The notes beneath the pieces were generated by a model, which saw only the letters and a program-made list of their open reading frames with translations, had not been told where the DNA came from and did not search any database. The position numbers and the translations under genes were made by a program. From the NCBI GenBank assembly GCA_019459485.1, contig JAIBEZ010000059.1:1-45690 (forward strand): 45,690 bases of DNA. Reading direction: 5' to 3'. Position 1 is the stretch's first letter. Every line of letters begins with the position of its first letter. Shown piece by piece: positions 15,360 to 23,989 of this stretch. The stretch comes from Prolixibacteraceae bacterium. Its GTDB lineage: Bacteria > Bacteroidota > Bacteroidia > Bacteroidales > Prolixibacteraceae.

Positions 15360-15441
15360 AGTGTCTTGAAGTATTTATTGTTGGCAAATTTACAAAAAGA
15401 AAAAAGACAAAACTTCTAAAATATTATCAAATTCAATGTCA

Positions 15442-15993
15442 CTACTTCACCCTTCCCGGATTCTTCTTTACAAAATCGCCCCAGCTTTTTACTCCTGATT
15501 TTGTTACCGGATTTTTCATTTGCAGATAATGGCAAACGGCTACTGCCACGGCATCGGTGGCGTCCAGCTCTTTCGGAAGTTCGTTCAGGGCAAACATGTT
15601 TTTAAGAAAAAAAGCCACCTGTTCTTTGGCTGCCCGTCCCATTCCGGTGATCGATTGTTTCACTTTCAACGGGGCATATTCAGAAACGGGGATGTTTCGG
15701 CTCAACGCCAGTCCCATTACAACTCCCTGTGCGCGTCCCAGTTTAAGCATTGCCTGAATGTCCTTTCCGTAAAAAGGTGATTCAATTGCCAGTTCATTCG
15801 GCTGTAACTCATCCAGAAGTAATACAGTACGGTCGAAAATATTTTTCAGTTTCTGATAGTGATCCGATCCTGTGGTTTTGATGACGCCAACCTGCAGAAT
15901 ACGTGGTTTGTTGTTCAATACTTCAATCAGTCCGTAACCCATCACGTTGGTTCCGGGGTCGATGCCAAGAATCTTTATTGGTTTAATGTCCAT
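15442..15993 (-). CDS. ruvC: Crossover junction endodeoxyribonuclease RuvC
   Basis: Holliday junction resolvase of 183 residues. All four acidic catalytic residues are visible: Asp12 in GIDPGT, Glu71 in AIESPFYGKD, and Asp144 and Asp147 in ELDATDAVAVA. It cuts four-way junctions symmetrically after RuvAB branch migration. The ATG at 15993 gives a typical start two dozen bases after the EamA transporter gene, so co-transcription is likely. ruvA and ruvB are not in the window. Confidence 0.95.
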   Translation of the reverse strand: MDIKPIKILGIDPGTNVMGYGLIEVLNNKPRILQVGVIKTTGSDHYQKLKNIFDRTVLLLDELQPNELAIESPFYGKDIQAMLKLGRAQGVVMGLALSRNIPVSEYAPLKVKQSITGMGRAAKEQVAFFLKNMFALNELPKELDATDAVAVAVCHYLQMKNPVTKSGVKSWGDFVKKNPGRVK

Positions 15994-16017
15994 GAATAAT
16001 TTACTAAAATTTCAAAG

Positions 16018-16890
16018 TTAATGCTTCTGCTGAAACCAAATTCCTGAAACAATAAATGCAAGGCCGATAAAAGTGGTGATGTAAATTGTTTCACCCAAAA
16101 TAAAATGAATGAATATCAGTGAAAGAAAGGGTGACAAAAAAGTCAGATTGCCGGTTTTTGCATTGTTTTCGCTGTAATGCATTGCTTTCATCCACAAAAT
16201 ATATGTAATTCCGAGCTCAAATAAACCAATATAAATTGCTGCCGGAAGTGCCTTTACTTCAGGAAAATGAAAATCAGTAAAAAGAAACGCAGCAATCAGC
16301 AAATAAACCAGGCCAAATGCAAAATTCCAGAACAGTTTGAATAACTGATCGCGTTTGTCTTTCACACTTAAAATCCAGAAAAGCGCCCAGATAACGCTGC
16401 TTCCAACAGCCAGCAATACGCCGGTGAGGTTTGTATTGGCCATTCCTGAAAAACTACCCTGCGATGAAATGAAAATCACCCCAACGAAACTGATGAGGAT
16501 GGCAACAATGTTACGCCCGGTAATTTTTTGCCCGAGCATTGGAGCTGAAAGCAATGCCAGCATAATGGGCCAAATCATGTTCAGCGGCTGTGCAACCTGT
16601 GCCGGAAGCAAGCTGTATGCCTGAAATAATATGAGATAATAACCGAATGGATTCAATGCTCCCAGTAAAGCTGATTTCCCCAGTCCTGACCATGAAACGG
16701 TGAACAAGTCCTTCAATTTACCCTGAAAAAGGATGACCACGAAAAAGGTAAGCAATGAAAATACGGAAGCAGTCAAAATCAGGTAAAGCGGCGAAAGTGT
16801 TTTCAGTCCTATTTTAAAAGCGGTGGCAACTGTTGACCACAGAACAACTGAAAGCAACGCATAAATGTAAGCTTTCGATAATTGCTTCAT
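16018..16890 (-). CDS. EamA/DMT-superfamily transporter
   Basis: A 290-residue inner-membrane protein with about ten hydrophobic helices in two EamA repeats (first half residues ~5-140, YALLSVVLWSTVATAFKIGL; second half from ~150, LTGVLLAVGSSVIWALFWIL). Such proteins export or exchange small metabolites such as amino acids, but the substrate cannot be read from sequence. The start codon overlaps the stop of the TPR gene by four bases (ATGA), so translation is probably coupled; ruvC follows 24 bases on. Confidence 0.85.
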   Translation of the reverse strand: MKQLSKAYIYALLSVVLWSTVATAFKIGLKTLSPLYLILTASVFSLLTFFVVILFQGKLKDLFTVSWSGLGKSALLGALNPFGYYLILFQAYSLLPAQVAQPLNMIWPIMLALLSAPMLGQKITGRNIVAILISFVGVIFISSQGSFSGMANTNLTGVLLAVGSSVIWALFWILSVKDKRDQLFKLFWNFAFGLVYLLIAAFLFTDFHFPEVKALPAAIYIGLFELGITYILWMKAMHYSENNAKTGNLTFLSPFLSLIFIHFILGETIYITTFIGLAFIVSGIWFQQKH

Positions 16891-18770
16891 GGGTTCGGTT
16901 CTTTCCCTTCAAAAAACAGTTCCTCTTTCGTCTTCGCTGAATCCGGTTTACCGTCAGTTTTAACTGAATCCTGCATCTTTCGGAACTCTGTTCTTGCGTC
17001 CACCACGTAAACACTTCCGGGATAATCTGTCAGCATTTTTTTATAAAGTTCCATTGCCTCCGGTTTTCTGTTCAATCTGGTTTCATAGATTGCTGCCAGC
17101 TGAAAAAGTGCATCATCAGCCAACATGTCCCAACTATTTTCTTTCACGATTGATTCAAGCAACACGGCGGCTTCTTCATATTTTCCCTGCTTCTGAAAGA
17201 CACCGGCTTTGCGGAAATTCACATCATCGGTAAGCGAATGAAATGCATACAATTTACTGATAGAATCGAGTGCAGCCAAAGCTTCCGAAGAATGGTTGCG
17301 GAACAAATGCAAATCGGCACGGGCAAACATCCGGAGCGGAGTTGCAGTAGAATCATCTTCCATATTCTCGCTGATAAAAAGGGCCAATTCCATGGCATCG
17401 TTGGCAATCAGCTTTGAAGTGCTGGCTTTCAAAGCATCGAGCTGCGCTTTGGCCCATGCAAAGTTTCCCATGTAATAACCCAGTTTGGCCTTTTTGAACT
17501 TCACATCGTCGGCAAGCAAATTGCTTTTGTTGCTTTCAATCACCTGCGAATAAGTGATCACTGCTTCCCACAAATCGCCCGAATAAACATAAATGTCAGA
17601 CAATTCAGCCTTCATAAGCGAAATCTGTTGCTGATTAATTCCTTTCAAGGCCAATCCATCAGTTAAAACCTGAATGGCTTCAGCAGGTTTGTCGAGGTAA
17701 AAAGCCAGTAAATGCGCATATTGTGTCTGAAGTCCGGAGATTTCAGGAGAAATACCCAGGATGGCAAACGTTTGCGAAAACTGGTCTTTCAACGCATTGG
17801 CTTGTGTCAAATCCAGCGTTCCGGATTCCACAAAACGGTTGTAATACATTTGCATCCTTTGCTGGCTGGCCAGATTGTAGTATTCCGCCCGTTTCCCTTT
17901 GCTGATAAGATAATCGTAAGCTTTTACCGCCTCGTCGTAATTTTTATTGGTGGCCGACACATTTGCCATTGCGAAAATATTGCCGTCTTCCATGCCCGTT
18001 CGTTTGTCGAGCGATATGGCCTGGCGGGTAGCTGCAGTAAAGTTTTTATCCTGAATAAATAGCCAGATCAACAAGCGCGTGTATAAAATCTGCCCGGGAT
18101 CCTGCTGAGTCCGTTTCAGGATATACGTCTTCAATTGATTGCTGATTTCCTGATCGTTGTCAACCGACAAAACTGACTGAAGATTGCTTTTTACAATTTC
18201 AAGGTTGGTTTCATTTTGCTTCGACCATTCCAGGTATTCGTTCATCATCGCATCGTAGTTGCGGAGATAATAATAAATTCGCCCCAGTTCGTAGTTAAAC
18301 AAGCCGGGATTTCCAGCCCTTCCTTTGACATAAACTTTTTCGGCATAAGCAAATTCACGCCGGTTTATAAACTGATTTGACAAGTTTTGAAATGCTGCCG
18401 GATTATTTGGAAGCAATGAGATTGCTTTTTCGTACATTTTTTCTGATTCGGCTACCTGACCCTGTGCCTTTTTCAGAAAACCCCACTGAACGTACCAATA
18501 CGAATCGGCTGAATTTCCACGAATCCCTTTCCTGATCTCTTTCTCCGCTTTTTCAAAATCCGGAATACCCAACAGACAATCGAGGTAAATATTGAAATAT
18601 CCTTCAGATTTGGTGTTCGCATACAATTGCCCGTAAAGTTCGGCAGCTTTACTAAACTCTTTGTTCTGATAATACTGACTGGCCAGAATTGACATATTCT
18701 GTACGTCAGTATTTTGCCCCCAAACGACTACGGGTGCCAACAGAAATATGATCCAGACCAAAGTCTTCAT
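16887..18770 (-). CDS. Exported TPR-repeat protein
   Basis: A 627-residue periplasmic or surface-associated protein. It has a signal peptide (MKTLVWIIFLLAPVVVWGQ) and then tandem tetratricopeptide-like repeats through most of the length, for example ASQYYQNKEFSKAAELYGQL, VAESEKMYEKAISLLPNNPA, AVITYSQVIESNKSN and, near the end, FQKQGKYEEAAVLLESIV and AIYETRLNRKPEAMELYKKM. It ends in a charged tail (DSAKTKEELFFEGKEPNP). Proteins of this kind scaffold envelope complexes. It heads the minus-strand run TPR - EamA - ruvC - antitoxin - toxin and diverges from lipA. Confidence 0.85.
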   Translation of the reverse strand: MKTLVWIIFLLAPVVVWGQNTDVQNMSILASQYYQNKEFSKAAELYGQLYANTKSEGYFNIYLDCLLGIPDFEKAEKEIRKGIRGNSADSYWYVQWGFLKKAQGQVAESEKMYEKAISLLPNNPAAFQNLSNQFINRREFAYAEKVYVKGRAGNPGLFNYELGRIYYYLRNYDAMMNEYLEWSKQNETNLEIVKSNLQSVLSVDNDQEISNQLKTYILKRTQQDPGQILYTRLLIWLFIQDKNFTAATRQAISLDKRTGMEDGNIFAMANVSATNKNYDEAVKAYDYLISKGKRAEYYNLASQQRMQMYYNRFVESGTLDLTQANALKDQFSQTFAILGISPEISGLQTQYAHLLAFYLDKPAEAIQVLTDGLALKGINQQQISLMKAELSDIYVYSGDLWEAVITYSQVIESNKSNLLADDVKFKKAKLGYYMGNFAWAKAQLDALKASTSKLIANDAMELALFISENMEDDSTATPLRMFARADLHLFRNHSSEALAALDSISKLYAFHSLTDDVNFRKAGVFQKQGKYEEAAVLLESIVKENSWDMLADDALFQLAAIYETRLNRKPEAMELYKKMLTDYPGSVYVVDARTEFRKMQDSVKTDGKPDSAKTKEELFFEGKEPNP

Positions 18771-18888
18771 GAAAGCTTTTTAAAAATTGAACTACAAAAA
18801 TAACAATCAAAAGCTTTCGCAACCGGTAAATCTGAGATTTGTGGAAGGATTTGAACTGCGCTACCGAACTTACTTCGGTTTTAAAAAG

Positions 18889-18896
18889 TAATTTTG
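18889..18896 (+). promoter_or_regulatory. Bacteroidota -7 box of lipA
   Basis: TAATTTTG matches TAnnTTTG and lies 16 bases before the lipA ATG at 18913, so the leader would be very short. Confidence 0.5.
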
Positions 18897-18912
18897 CGAA
18901 AATTTGTACCCG

Positions 18913-19776
18913 ATGACAATAGAAATGAAAGGAAGGGAACGGCTTCCGCGGTGGATGAAAATGCAAATGCCCAAAGGCGAAAGTTATTCGAAGGTTAAAA
19001 ATCTGGTTGCCGAACACCAGCTTCACACAATATGCACCAGCGGCAATTGCCCCAATATTGGCGAATGTTGGAACCGCGGAACCGCCACCTTTATGATTTT
19101 GGGCGACATTTGCACCCGAAACTGTAAATTCTGCGGGGTAACAACCGGTAAACCTTTTGCGCCTGATGCCGAAGAACCCAAACGGATTGCCGAATCAGTG
19201 CGTGTGATGCAACTGAAACATGCCGTAATCACCTCGGTTGACCGCGACGATTTGCCCGATTTGGGAGCCAACTTTTGGGCGGAAACCATTCGGGAGGTAA
19301 AACAACTAAATCATGAAACGAGCATTGAAGTACTGATTCCCGATTTTCAGGGGAAAGCGGAGCTGATACAAAAAGTGATAGAAGCCGGCCCGGAAGTAAT
19401 TTCACACAATATGGAAACCGTTGAACGGCTCACTCCGCAAATTCGCAGCGCAGCCAAATACCGCACCAGTCTGGAAGTGATTCGCTTCGTTGCAGCTTCC
19501 GGAGTTGTTGCCAAATCGGGCATAATGCTTGGTTTGGGCGAAACCGAAACCGAGGTATTGCAGGTAATGGACGACCTTCGGGCAGTTGGCTGTAAAGTGA
19601 TGACCATCGGGCAATATTTAGCGCCAACGCTGGTTCACATTCAGGTAAAAGAATACATTACTCCTGAACAATTTGAACGCTACCGAACAATCGGACTCGA
19701 AAAGGGTTTTTCATACGTGGAAAGCAGTCCGTTGGTGCGATCATCGTATCGGGCAGATGCACATGTAAAGGCATGA
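18913..19776 (+). CDS. lipA: Lipoyl synthase
   Basis: Radical SAM enzyme of about 287 residues that inserts two sulfurs into protein-bound octanoyl groups. The auxiliary cluster Cys are Cys41, Cys46 and Cys52 (CTSGNCPNIGEC) and the radical-SAM Cys are Cys67, Cys71 and Cys74 (CTRNCKFC). The C-terminal ESSPLVRSSYRAD carries the conserved Ser ligand. The frame opens at a TTG at 18904; the ATG at 18913, just downstream of the -7 box, is preferred. lipB follows with a DUF2442 gene in between, giving a lipoate cluster for 2-oxoacid dehydrogenases and the glycine cleavage system. Confidence 0.95.
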   Translation: MTIEMKGRERLPRWMKMQMPKGESYSKVKNLVAEHQLHTICTSGNCPNIGECWNRGTATFMILGDICTRNCKFCGVTTGKPFAPDAEEPKRIAESVRVMQLKHAVITSVDRDDLPDLGANFWAETIREVKQLNHETSIEVLIPDFQGKAELIQKVIEAGPEVISHNMETVERLTPQIRSAAKYRTSLEVIRFVAASGVVAKSGIMLGLGETETEVLQVMDDLRAVGCKVMTIGQYLAPTLVHIQVKEYITPEQFERYRTIGLEKGFSYVESSPLVRSSYRADAHVKA

Positions 19777-19801
19777 ATCCAAAAGTGAGCGAACTTTTCA
19801 C

Positions 19802-19809
19802 TAATTTTG
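19802..19809 (+). promoter_or_regulatory. -7 box before the DUF2442-lipB pair
   Basis: TAATTTTG fits TAnnTTTG, 25 bases before the ATG at 19835. The DUF2442 gene and lipB may therefore be expressed separately from lipA. Confidence 0.4.
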
Positions 19810-19834
19810 AATCAATCCTTTTAAATCTGAATTG

Positions 19835-20065
19835 ATGTTTACCGTTGAAAAAGCATGGCACGAAAACGAAATGATTTGCATGATTCTTTCTGATAAAAAA
19901 GAGATCCGTTTCCCTGTTTATCTGAATGAAAAATTGAGAAATGCCACGCAATCCCAAGCCTGCAATATTGAAATAATTTCTGGCGGAACTGGATTAAACT
20001 GGCCCGAATTAGATGAGGATTTATCAGTAACCGGTATTCTGGAAGGCAGGTTCGGAAAAGTTTAG
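19835..20065 (+). CDS. DUF2442-family small protein
   Basis: A 76-residue protein that fits the DUF2442 family: a beta-rich start (FTVEKAWHENEMICMILSDK), the REIRFPV-like block EIRFPVYLNEKL, and an ending GLNWPELDEDLSVTGILEG, which is the most characteristic part. Members are often found beside DUF4160 proteins in toxin-antitoxin-like pairs; none is present here, and instead the gene sits between lipA and lipB. The TTG at 19832 directly precedes the ATG used. No function in lipoate metabolism is known to me. Confidence 0.75.
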   Translation: MFTVEKAWHENEMICMILSDKKEIRFPVYLNEKLRNATQSQACNIEIISGGTGLNWPELDEDLSVTGILEGRFGKV

Positions 20066-20086
20066 AATTAATAATATTTCACACAA

Positions 20087-20755
20087 ATGGCCAATTTCAA
20101 TTACGAAGACCTCGGTCTGAAAGACTACAAAGAATGCTGGGATTATCAGGAAACGATACATGCCCGGGTGGTTGCCGACAAACTGGAGAACAAAAAAAGC
20201 AGCGATATCAATCGTTTTTTGCTGGTCGAGCATCCGCATGTTTACACGCTTGGTAAAAGCGGCGACGAACACAACCTGCTCATCAATGGCGATTTTCTGA
20301 AAAAAATCGATGCCGTTTATTACAAAATCAACCGCGGCGGCGACATTACCTATCATGGTCCCGGCCAATTGGTTGGCTACCCGATCATTGATCTTGAAAA
20401 CTATAAAGTCGGGGTGAAAGACTTCATTTTCAAAATGGAACAGGCCATCATTCAAACCATCGCCGAATACGGTTTGGAAGGCAGCCTGAAAGATGGAGCC
20501 ACTGGCGTTTGGCTGGATCCAACCATTCCGGCAAAGTCGCGAAAAATAAGTGCGATTGGCGTGCGTATCAGCCGGTATGTTTCCATGCACGGTTTCGCGC
20601 TAAATGTGAATACCGACATGCGCTATTTCAACTATATCAATCCCTGCGGATTCATTACTTACGGAGTCACTTCCATCGAAAAGGAACTTGGGAGAAAAAT
20701 CGATATGCAGGAAGTGAAAGAGATTGTGAAAACGAAGTTCAATCAGATTTATTGA
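20087..20755 (+). CDS. lipB: Lipoyl(octanoyl) transferase
   Basis: A 222-residue cytosolic enzyme that moves octanoyl from ACP to lipoyl domains, providing the substrate of LipA. Core motifs are RGGDITYHGPGQLVGYP (residues 83-99), the catalytic Lys153 in RKISAIGVR, and the acyl-accepting Cys187 in INPCGF. Its ATG is 21 bases after the DUF2442 stop. Its stop codon abuts the stop of the convergent SRPBCC gene with no space between (TGA / TCA). Confidence 0.95.
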   Translation: MANFNYEDLGLKDYKECWDYQETIHARVVADKLENKKSSDINRFLLVEHPHVYTLGKSGDEHNLLINGDFLKKIDAVYYKINRGGDITYHGPGQLVGYPIIDLENYKVGVKDFIFKMEQAIIQTIAEYGLEGSLKDGATGVWLDPTIPAKSRKISAIGVRISRYVSMHGFALNVNTDMRYFNYINPCGFITYGVTSIEKELGRKIDMQEVKEIVKTKFNQIY

Positions 20756-21238
20756 TCAGGACTGTCTATGCGCCTGCTCCAGAAATTTCTCCCTGAAATC
20801 AAATATTTGCCGAAGTTGTTTCTTCACAAAAATGAAATGCGCGATTCGTCCCAGAAATCCGAACGGCAATTTGTAAGAAACGCGGTCGGTCATTAAAACT
20901 CCTTTCCCCTGAACTTCGAAATGATGTTCGTGGTGCCACATGCTGTATGGACCAAACCGCTGTTCGTCCACAAAAAACCGGCCTTCAGAAACATGGGTTA
21001 TTTCAGTCACCCAATTGGTTGTAAAGCCTGGAAAAGGTGATACTTTATAGGTAATTATTTGTCCTGTGTACATTTTACCTGCCGCTCCTGAAGTGATTAT
21101 AAAACCCATGTGTTCAGGAGTTATTTTTGAAAGATTGCCGGGCGATGAGAAAAAATCCCATGCTTCGGCGATTGGTATTCCTATGAATTGTTTTACTTCC
21201 AACGTGTAAATGCCGGAATGTGATTTGATTGAAATCAT
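20756..21238 (-). CDS. SRPBCC-family ligand-binding protein
   Basis: A 160-residue START/polyketide-cyclase-like protein. The pattern TLEVKQFIGIPIAEAWDFFSSPGNLSKITP is typical of SRPBCC proteins, followed by the beta-grip region (GQIITYKVSPFPGFTTNWVTEITHV; DRVSYKLPFGFLGRIAHFIF). The length and the C-terminal helix (KKQLRQIFDFREKFLEQAH) match the group often annotated as cell division inhibitor or coenzyme Q-binding-like, but function is unknown. It is monocistronic, convergent with lipB and divergent from dapL. Confidence 0.75.
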   Translation of the reverse strand: MISIKSHSGIYTLEVKQFIGIPIAEAWDFFSSPGNLSKITPEHMGFIITSGAAGKMYTGQIITYKVSPFPGFTTNWVTEITHVSEGRFFVDEQRFGPYSMWHHEHHFEVQGKGVLMTDRVSYKLPFGFLGRIAHFIFVKKQLRQIFDFREKFLEQAHRQS

Positions 21239-21393
21239 GATGAATTATTTTTTATATCGGATATTAAACCGGGAAGCGATGGTATTGTTTAATGATGTTT
21301 CAAATTCAATAAACAAAATGGGTTTGGTTCTGCATTTAGCCGATAAAATACACCTGTTTCGCAAAGCTCAAAAGCATCCAAAAATAAAATTTA

Positions 21394-21401
21394 TAACTTT
21401 G
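21394..21401 (+). promoter_or_regulatory. -7 box of dapL
   Basis: TAACTTTG matches TAnnTTTG, 40 bases before the dapL ATG at 21442. Confidence 0.45.
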
Positions 21402-21441
21402 GCCGTTCCTTAAAATTAAAATCACTTTAAAACAACATACA

Positions 21442-22671
21442 ATGGCATTGATTAACGAGAATTACCTGAAACTTCAGGCGGGGTATTTGTTTCCCGAAAT
21501 TGGAAGAAGAGTGCGCGAATTTGCAGCGGCCAACCCGGATAAAAATATCATCAGAATGGGGATCGGCGATGTTACACAACCGCTGGTGCCGGCAGTAATA
21601 AAGGCTTTCCACGAAGGCGTTGAAGAATTGGCCAACGCTGCCACCTTCAAAGGTTACGGACCCGAACAGGGCTACGATTTTTTGCGCGATGCCATCGCTT
21701 TGAACGATTACCAAAACCGCGGAGTTGACATTTCCGCCGACGATATTTTCGTATCAGATGGTTCGAAATGCGATACCGGAAACATTCAGGAAATATTTGG
21801 CGCAGGCAACAAAATTGCGATTTGCGATCCGGTTTATCCGGTTTATGCAGACACTACCGTTATGTCGGGGAAAACCGGCACGATGCAAAGCAATGGATAT
21901 TTCGACGGAATTATTTACATGCCCTGCAACGAGGCAAATGGTTTTATTCCTGAATTGCCCACCGAACGTCCCGACCTGATTTTCCTTTGCTATCCGAACA
22001 ATCCGACTGGAACCGTTGCAAGCAAAGAAGAACTGAAAAAATGGGTGGACTATGCCCACGCCAATAAGTGTATTATTCTGTACGATGCAGCTTATGAATC
22101 CTACATTACCGACAATTCGATTCCCCGTTCAATATTTGAGATTGAAGGCGCAAAAGAGGTTGCGCTCGAATTCCGCAGCTTCTCGAAAACCGCTGGTTTC
22201 ACCGGAACCCGCTGCGCATTTACAGTTATTCCGAAAGAACTGAAAGCTTACGACAGTGAAGGAAATGCCCATCAGGTAAAACCGCTTTGGAATCGCCGCC
22301 ATACCACCAAATTCAACGGAGTTTCGTATCCGGTGCAGAAAGCGGCTGCTGCGATTTATTCCGAAGAGGGTAAAAAGCAAGTAAAAGAAGTGGTTAATTA
22401 TTACCTGGAAAATGCCCGAATCATGCTTGAAAGTCTGAAAGAAACCGGCTTCACAGTTTTTGGCGGAGTGAATGCGCCTTATGTGTGGGTTAAAACTCCT
22501 GACAGCTTGAAATCATGGGACTTCTTCGATAAGCTGCTGATTGAAGCCAATGTGGTTGGTACACCAGGCTCCGGATTTGGCCCGTCGGGCGAAGGTTATT
22601 TCCGCTTTTCAGCATTTGCCGACCGGGCCAATGTGCTGGATGCAATGGAAAGAATTAAAAATCTGAAGTAA
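21442..22671 (+). CDS. dapL: LL-diaminopimelate aminotransferase
   Basis: PLP-dependent class I/II aminotransferase of 409 residues that converts tetrahydrodipicolinate directly to LL-diaminopimelate, the short lysine/peptidoglycan route found in many Bacteroidota. Family-typical blocks are [62 protein letters not shown], the NNPTG motif in YPNNPTGT, and the PLP-binding Lys in [13 protein letters not shown]. No other lysine-pathway gene is adjacent. A palindrome just after the stop (22679-22730) may act as transcript end. Confidence 0.95.
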   Translation: MALINENYLKLQAGYLFPEIGRRVREFAAANPDKNIIRMGIGDVTQPLVPAVIKAFHEGVEELANAATFKGYGPEQGYDFLRDAIALNDYQNRGVDISADDIFVSDGSKCDTGNIQEIFGAGNKIAICDPVYPVYADTTVMSGKTGTMQSNGYFDGIIYMPCNEANGFIPELPTERPDLIFLCYPNNPTGTVASKEELKKWVDYAHANKCIILYDAAYESYITDNSIPRSIFEIEGAKEVALEFRSFSKTAGFTGTRCAFTVIPKELKAYDSEGNAHQVKPLWNRRHTTKFNGVSYPVQKAAAAIYSEEGKKQVKEVVNYYLENARIMLESLKETGFTVFGGVNAPYVWVKTPDSLKSWDFFDKLLIEANVVGTPGSGFGPSGEGYFRFSAFADRANVLDAMERIKNLK

Positions 22672-22678
22672 AGTTTTC

Positions 22679-22730
22679 AACCACGGATTTCACGGATCTA
22701 CGCAGATTAAAATCTGTGACTCCCGTGGTT
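22679..22730. repeat. Inverted repeat after dapL
   Basis: AACCACGG (22679-22686) pairs with CCGTGGTT (22723-22730), with an inner palindrome CAGATT-AA-AATCTG (22703-22716). It is of the ACCACGGATTTCACGG type of dispersed repeat and could stabilise or end transcripts from dapL and from the convergent ORF6N gene. Confidence 0.6.
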
Positions 22731-22746
22731 AATTTTCACCCTAAAA

Positions 22747-23282
22747 TCAGTTCTGGTTTTTATATCCTATTGGCTTGCGGGATCTAACTTCTTCTTGTTT
22801 AGTGATCAGTTCATCAAGATAATTAAAAACAAGCTCAATGTTCTTGTCCTGATTTTGAAGCTTTTTCTTAATCTCTTCGATTTCTATCTTCAGGCTTAAA
22901 GTATCTGTCAACATTTGCCTTATACGCGTGAAGATTCTCATGATTTGAATGTTGACACTTATTGCTTTTTGCTGTTCAACACGCTTGAAAGCATCAAAAC
23001 TCCATGTTCAGTGAAAGCCATTGGTGCATAACGAGAACCACCCCAACTTGAGGTCGCAAATTGCGACCTCAAGTTGGAATATTCGTCGTCTGTCAATTCA
23101 AACATGAAATCCTCCGGGAACCTAAACAGATTGCGCTTGACAGCTTCTTTTAACCTTTTGGTTTCTACACTATATAACTCTGCTAAATCTCTGTCAATCA
23201 TAACTTTCCGATCTCTGATCAGATAAATTTTATCCATGATTCGTTCATCAGGAATCAAAATACCGGCATTTTCTATTGTCAT
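22747..23282 (-). pseudogene. ORF6N-domain gene with a one-base frameshift
   Basis: Two adjacent frames are the two halves of one ORF6N-domain protein (a phage-antirepressor-like, KilA-N-related family). The 5' part (23282 to 22959; MTIENAGILIPDERIMDKIY...) has the ORF6N core VMIDRDLAELYSVETKRLKEAVKRN, then RFPEDFMFELT, AFTEHGVLMLSSVLNSKK, Q and a stop. The other frame carries straight on with AISVNIQIMRIFTRIRQML and a coiled coil ending at 22747. One extra A in the run at 22966-22970 (five T on the plus strand) would join them as LNSKKAISVNIQIMR, the family-typical sequence, for a product of about 179 residues. A 17-bp-arm palindrome lies in the frame at 23043-23077. The frame opens earlier (23315), but the ATG at 23282 is preferred. 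Confidence 0.8.
23043..23077. repeat. Perfect 17-bp-arm palindrome inside the ORF6N reading frame
   Basis: Arms of 17 bases with a single central base; the core is GGTCGCAAATTGCGACC. On the coding (minus) strand it encodes SNLRSQFATSSW. The same core occurs upstream of the gene at 23321-23353. Confidence 0.9.
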
Positions 23283-23320
23283 CGGGTGAATATATTGTGA
23301 TAAGCAATAAGTCAATATTA

Positions 23321-23353
23321 AAATTGGAGGTCACAATTTGCGACCTCCAATTT
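23321..23353. promoter_or_regulatory. Palindrome upstream of the ORF6N gene, candidate operator
   Basis: Sixteen-base arms with one mismatch around one central base, 39 bases upstream of the ATG at 23282. Read on the same strand as the in-gene palindrome, the core is GGTCGCAAATTGTGACC, one base different from the in-gene copy. Both the position and the match suggest an autoregulatory operator, but this is inference. Confidence 0.65.
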
Positions 23354-23416
23354 ATGAAATTCTTCTTTTGCTAATTTGGATAGAATTCCTGATTGTGAAT
23401 TCTACGGTTTCTTTGC

Positions 23417-23989
23417 CTAAAAATTATCCGCTTCGATTTCGAAATAAGCTTGCGAATGTTCGCAAACAGGACATTTCAAGGGTGGTTTGGCCGATTCGTG
23501 CAGGAATCCGCAAACACGGCATTTCCAAACAACTTTTCCTTCGCGCTCAAATACTTTACCTTCTTCGAGGTTCTGGTACAATTTGCGGTAGCGTTCTTCG
23601 TGGGCTTTTTCAATTTTTGCAATCGACCGGAACAATAATCCGATTCTTTTGAATCCTTCTTCGTCGGCAATGCGTGCAAATTCAGGATACAATTCGGTCC
23701 ACTCTTCGTTTTCGCCTTCAGCGGCAGCTTTCAGGTTTTCCATTGTGGTTCCGATTTTTCCGGCCGGATAGGTGGCTGTAATCTCTACCATACGACCTTC
23801 CAGTTGTTTGAAAAACTGTTTGGCATGTGAACGTTCGTTCTCTGCAGTTTCCAAAAAGAGGGCGGCAATTTGTTCCAATCCTTCTTTCTGTGCAACTTTT
23901 GCTGCAAACTCATAACGGTTGCGGGCTTGTGATTCGCCTGCAAATGCTTTCAACAGATTTTTTTCTGTTTGCGATCCTGCTAATTCCAT
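23417..23989 (-). CDS. Rubrerythrin
   Basis: A 190-residue peroxide-reducing di-iron protein of anaerobes and microaerophiles. The N-terminal erythrin four-helix bundle shows the Glu/His iron ligands in AFAGESQARNRYEFAAK, TAENERSHAKQF, ARIADEEGF and AKIEKAHEERY. The C-terminal rubredoxin domain has the CxxC pairs CRVCGFLH and CPVCEHSQ. It reduces hydrogen peroxide using electrons from rubredoxin or NADH-dependent reductases and suggests an oxygen-sensitive or facultative lifestyle. It lies upstream of the ORF6N gene on the same strand, with the palindrome between them. Confidence 0.95.
   Translation of the reverse strand: MELAGSQTEKNLLKAFAGESQARNRYEFAAKVAQKEGLEQIAALFLETAENERSHAKQFFKQLEGRMVEITATYPAGKIGTTMENLKAAAEGENEEWTELYPEFARIADEEGFKRIGLLFRSIAKIEKAHEERYRKLYQNLEEGKVFEREGKVVWKCRVCGFLHESAKPPLKCPVCEHSQAYFEIEADNF

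Noticed and set aside
21210-21413. 67-codon ORF upstream of dapL
   Set aside because: It overlaps the start of the SRPBCC gene on the other strand, shows no domain, and covers the -7 box of dapL, so it is probably the dapL upstream region read in frame.
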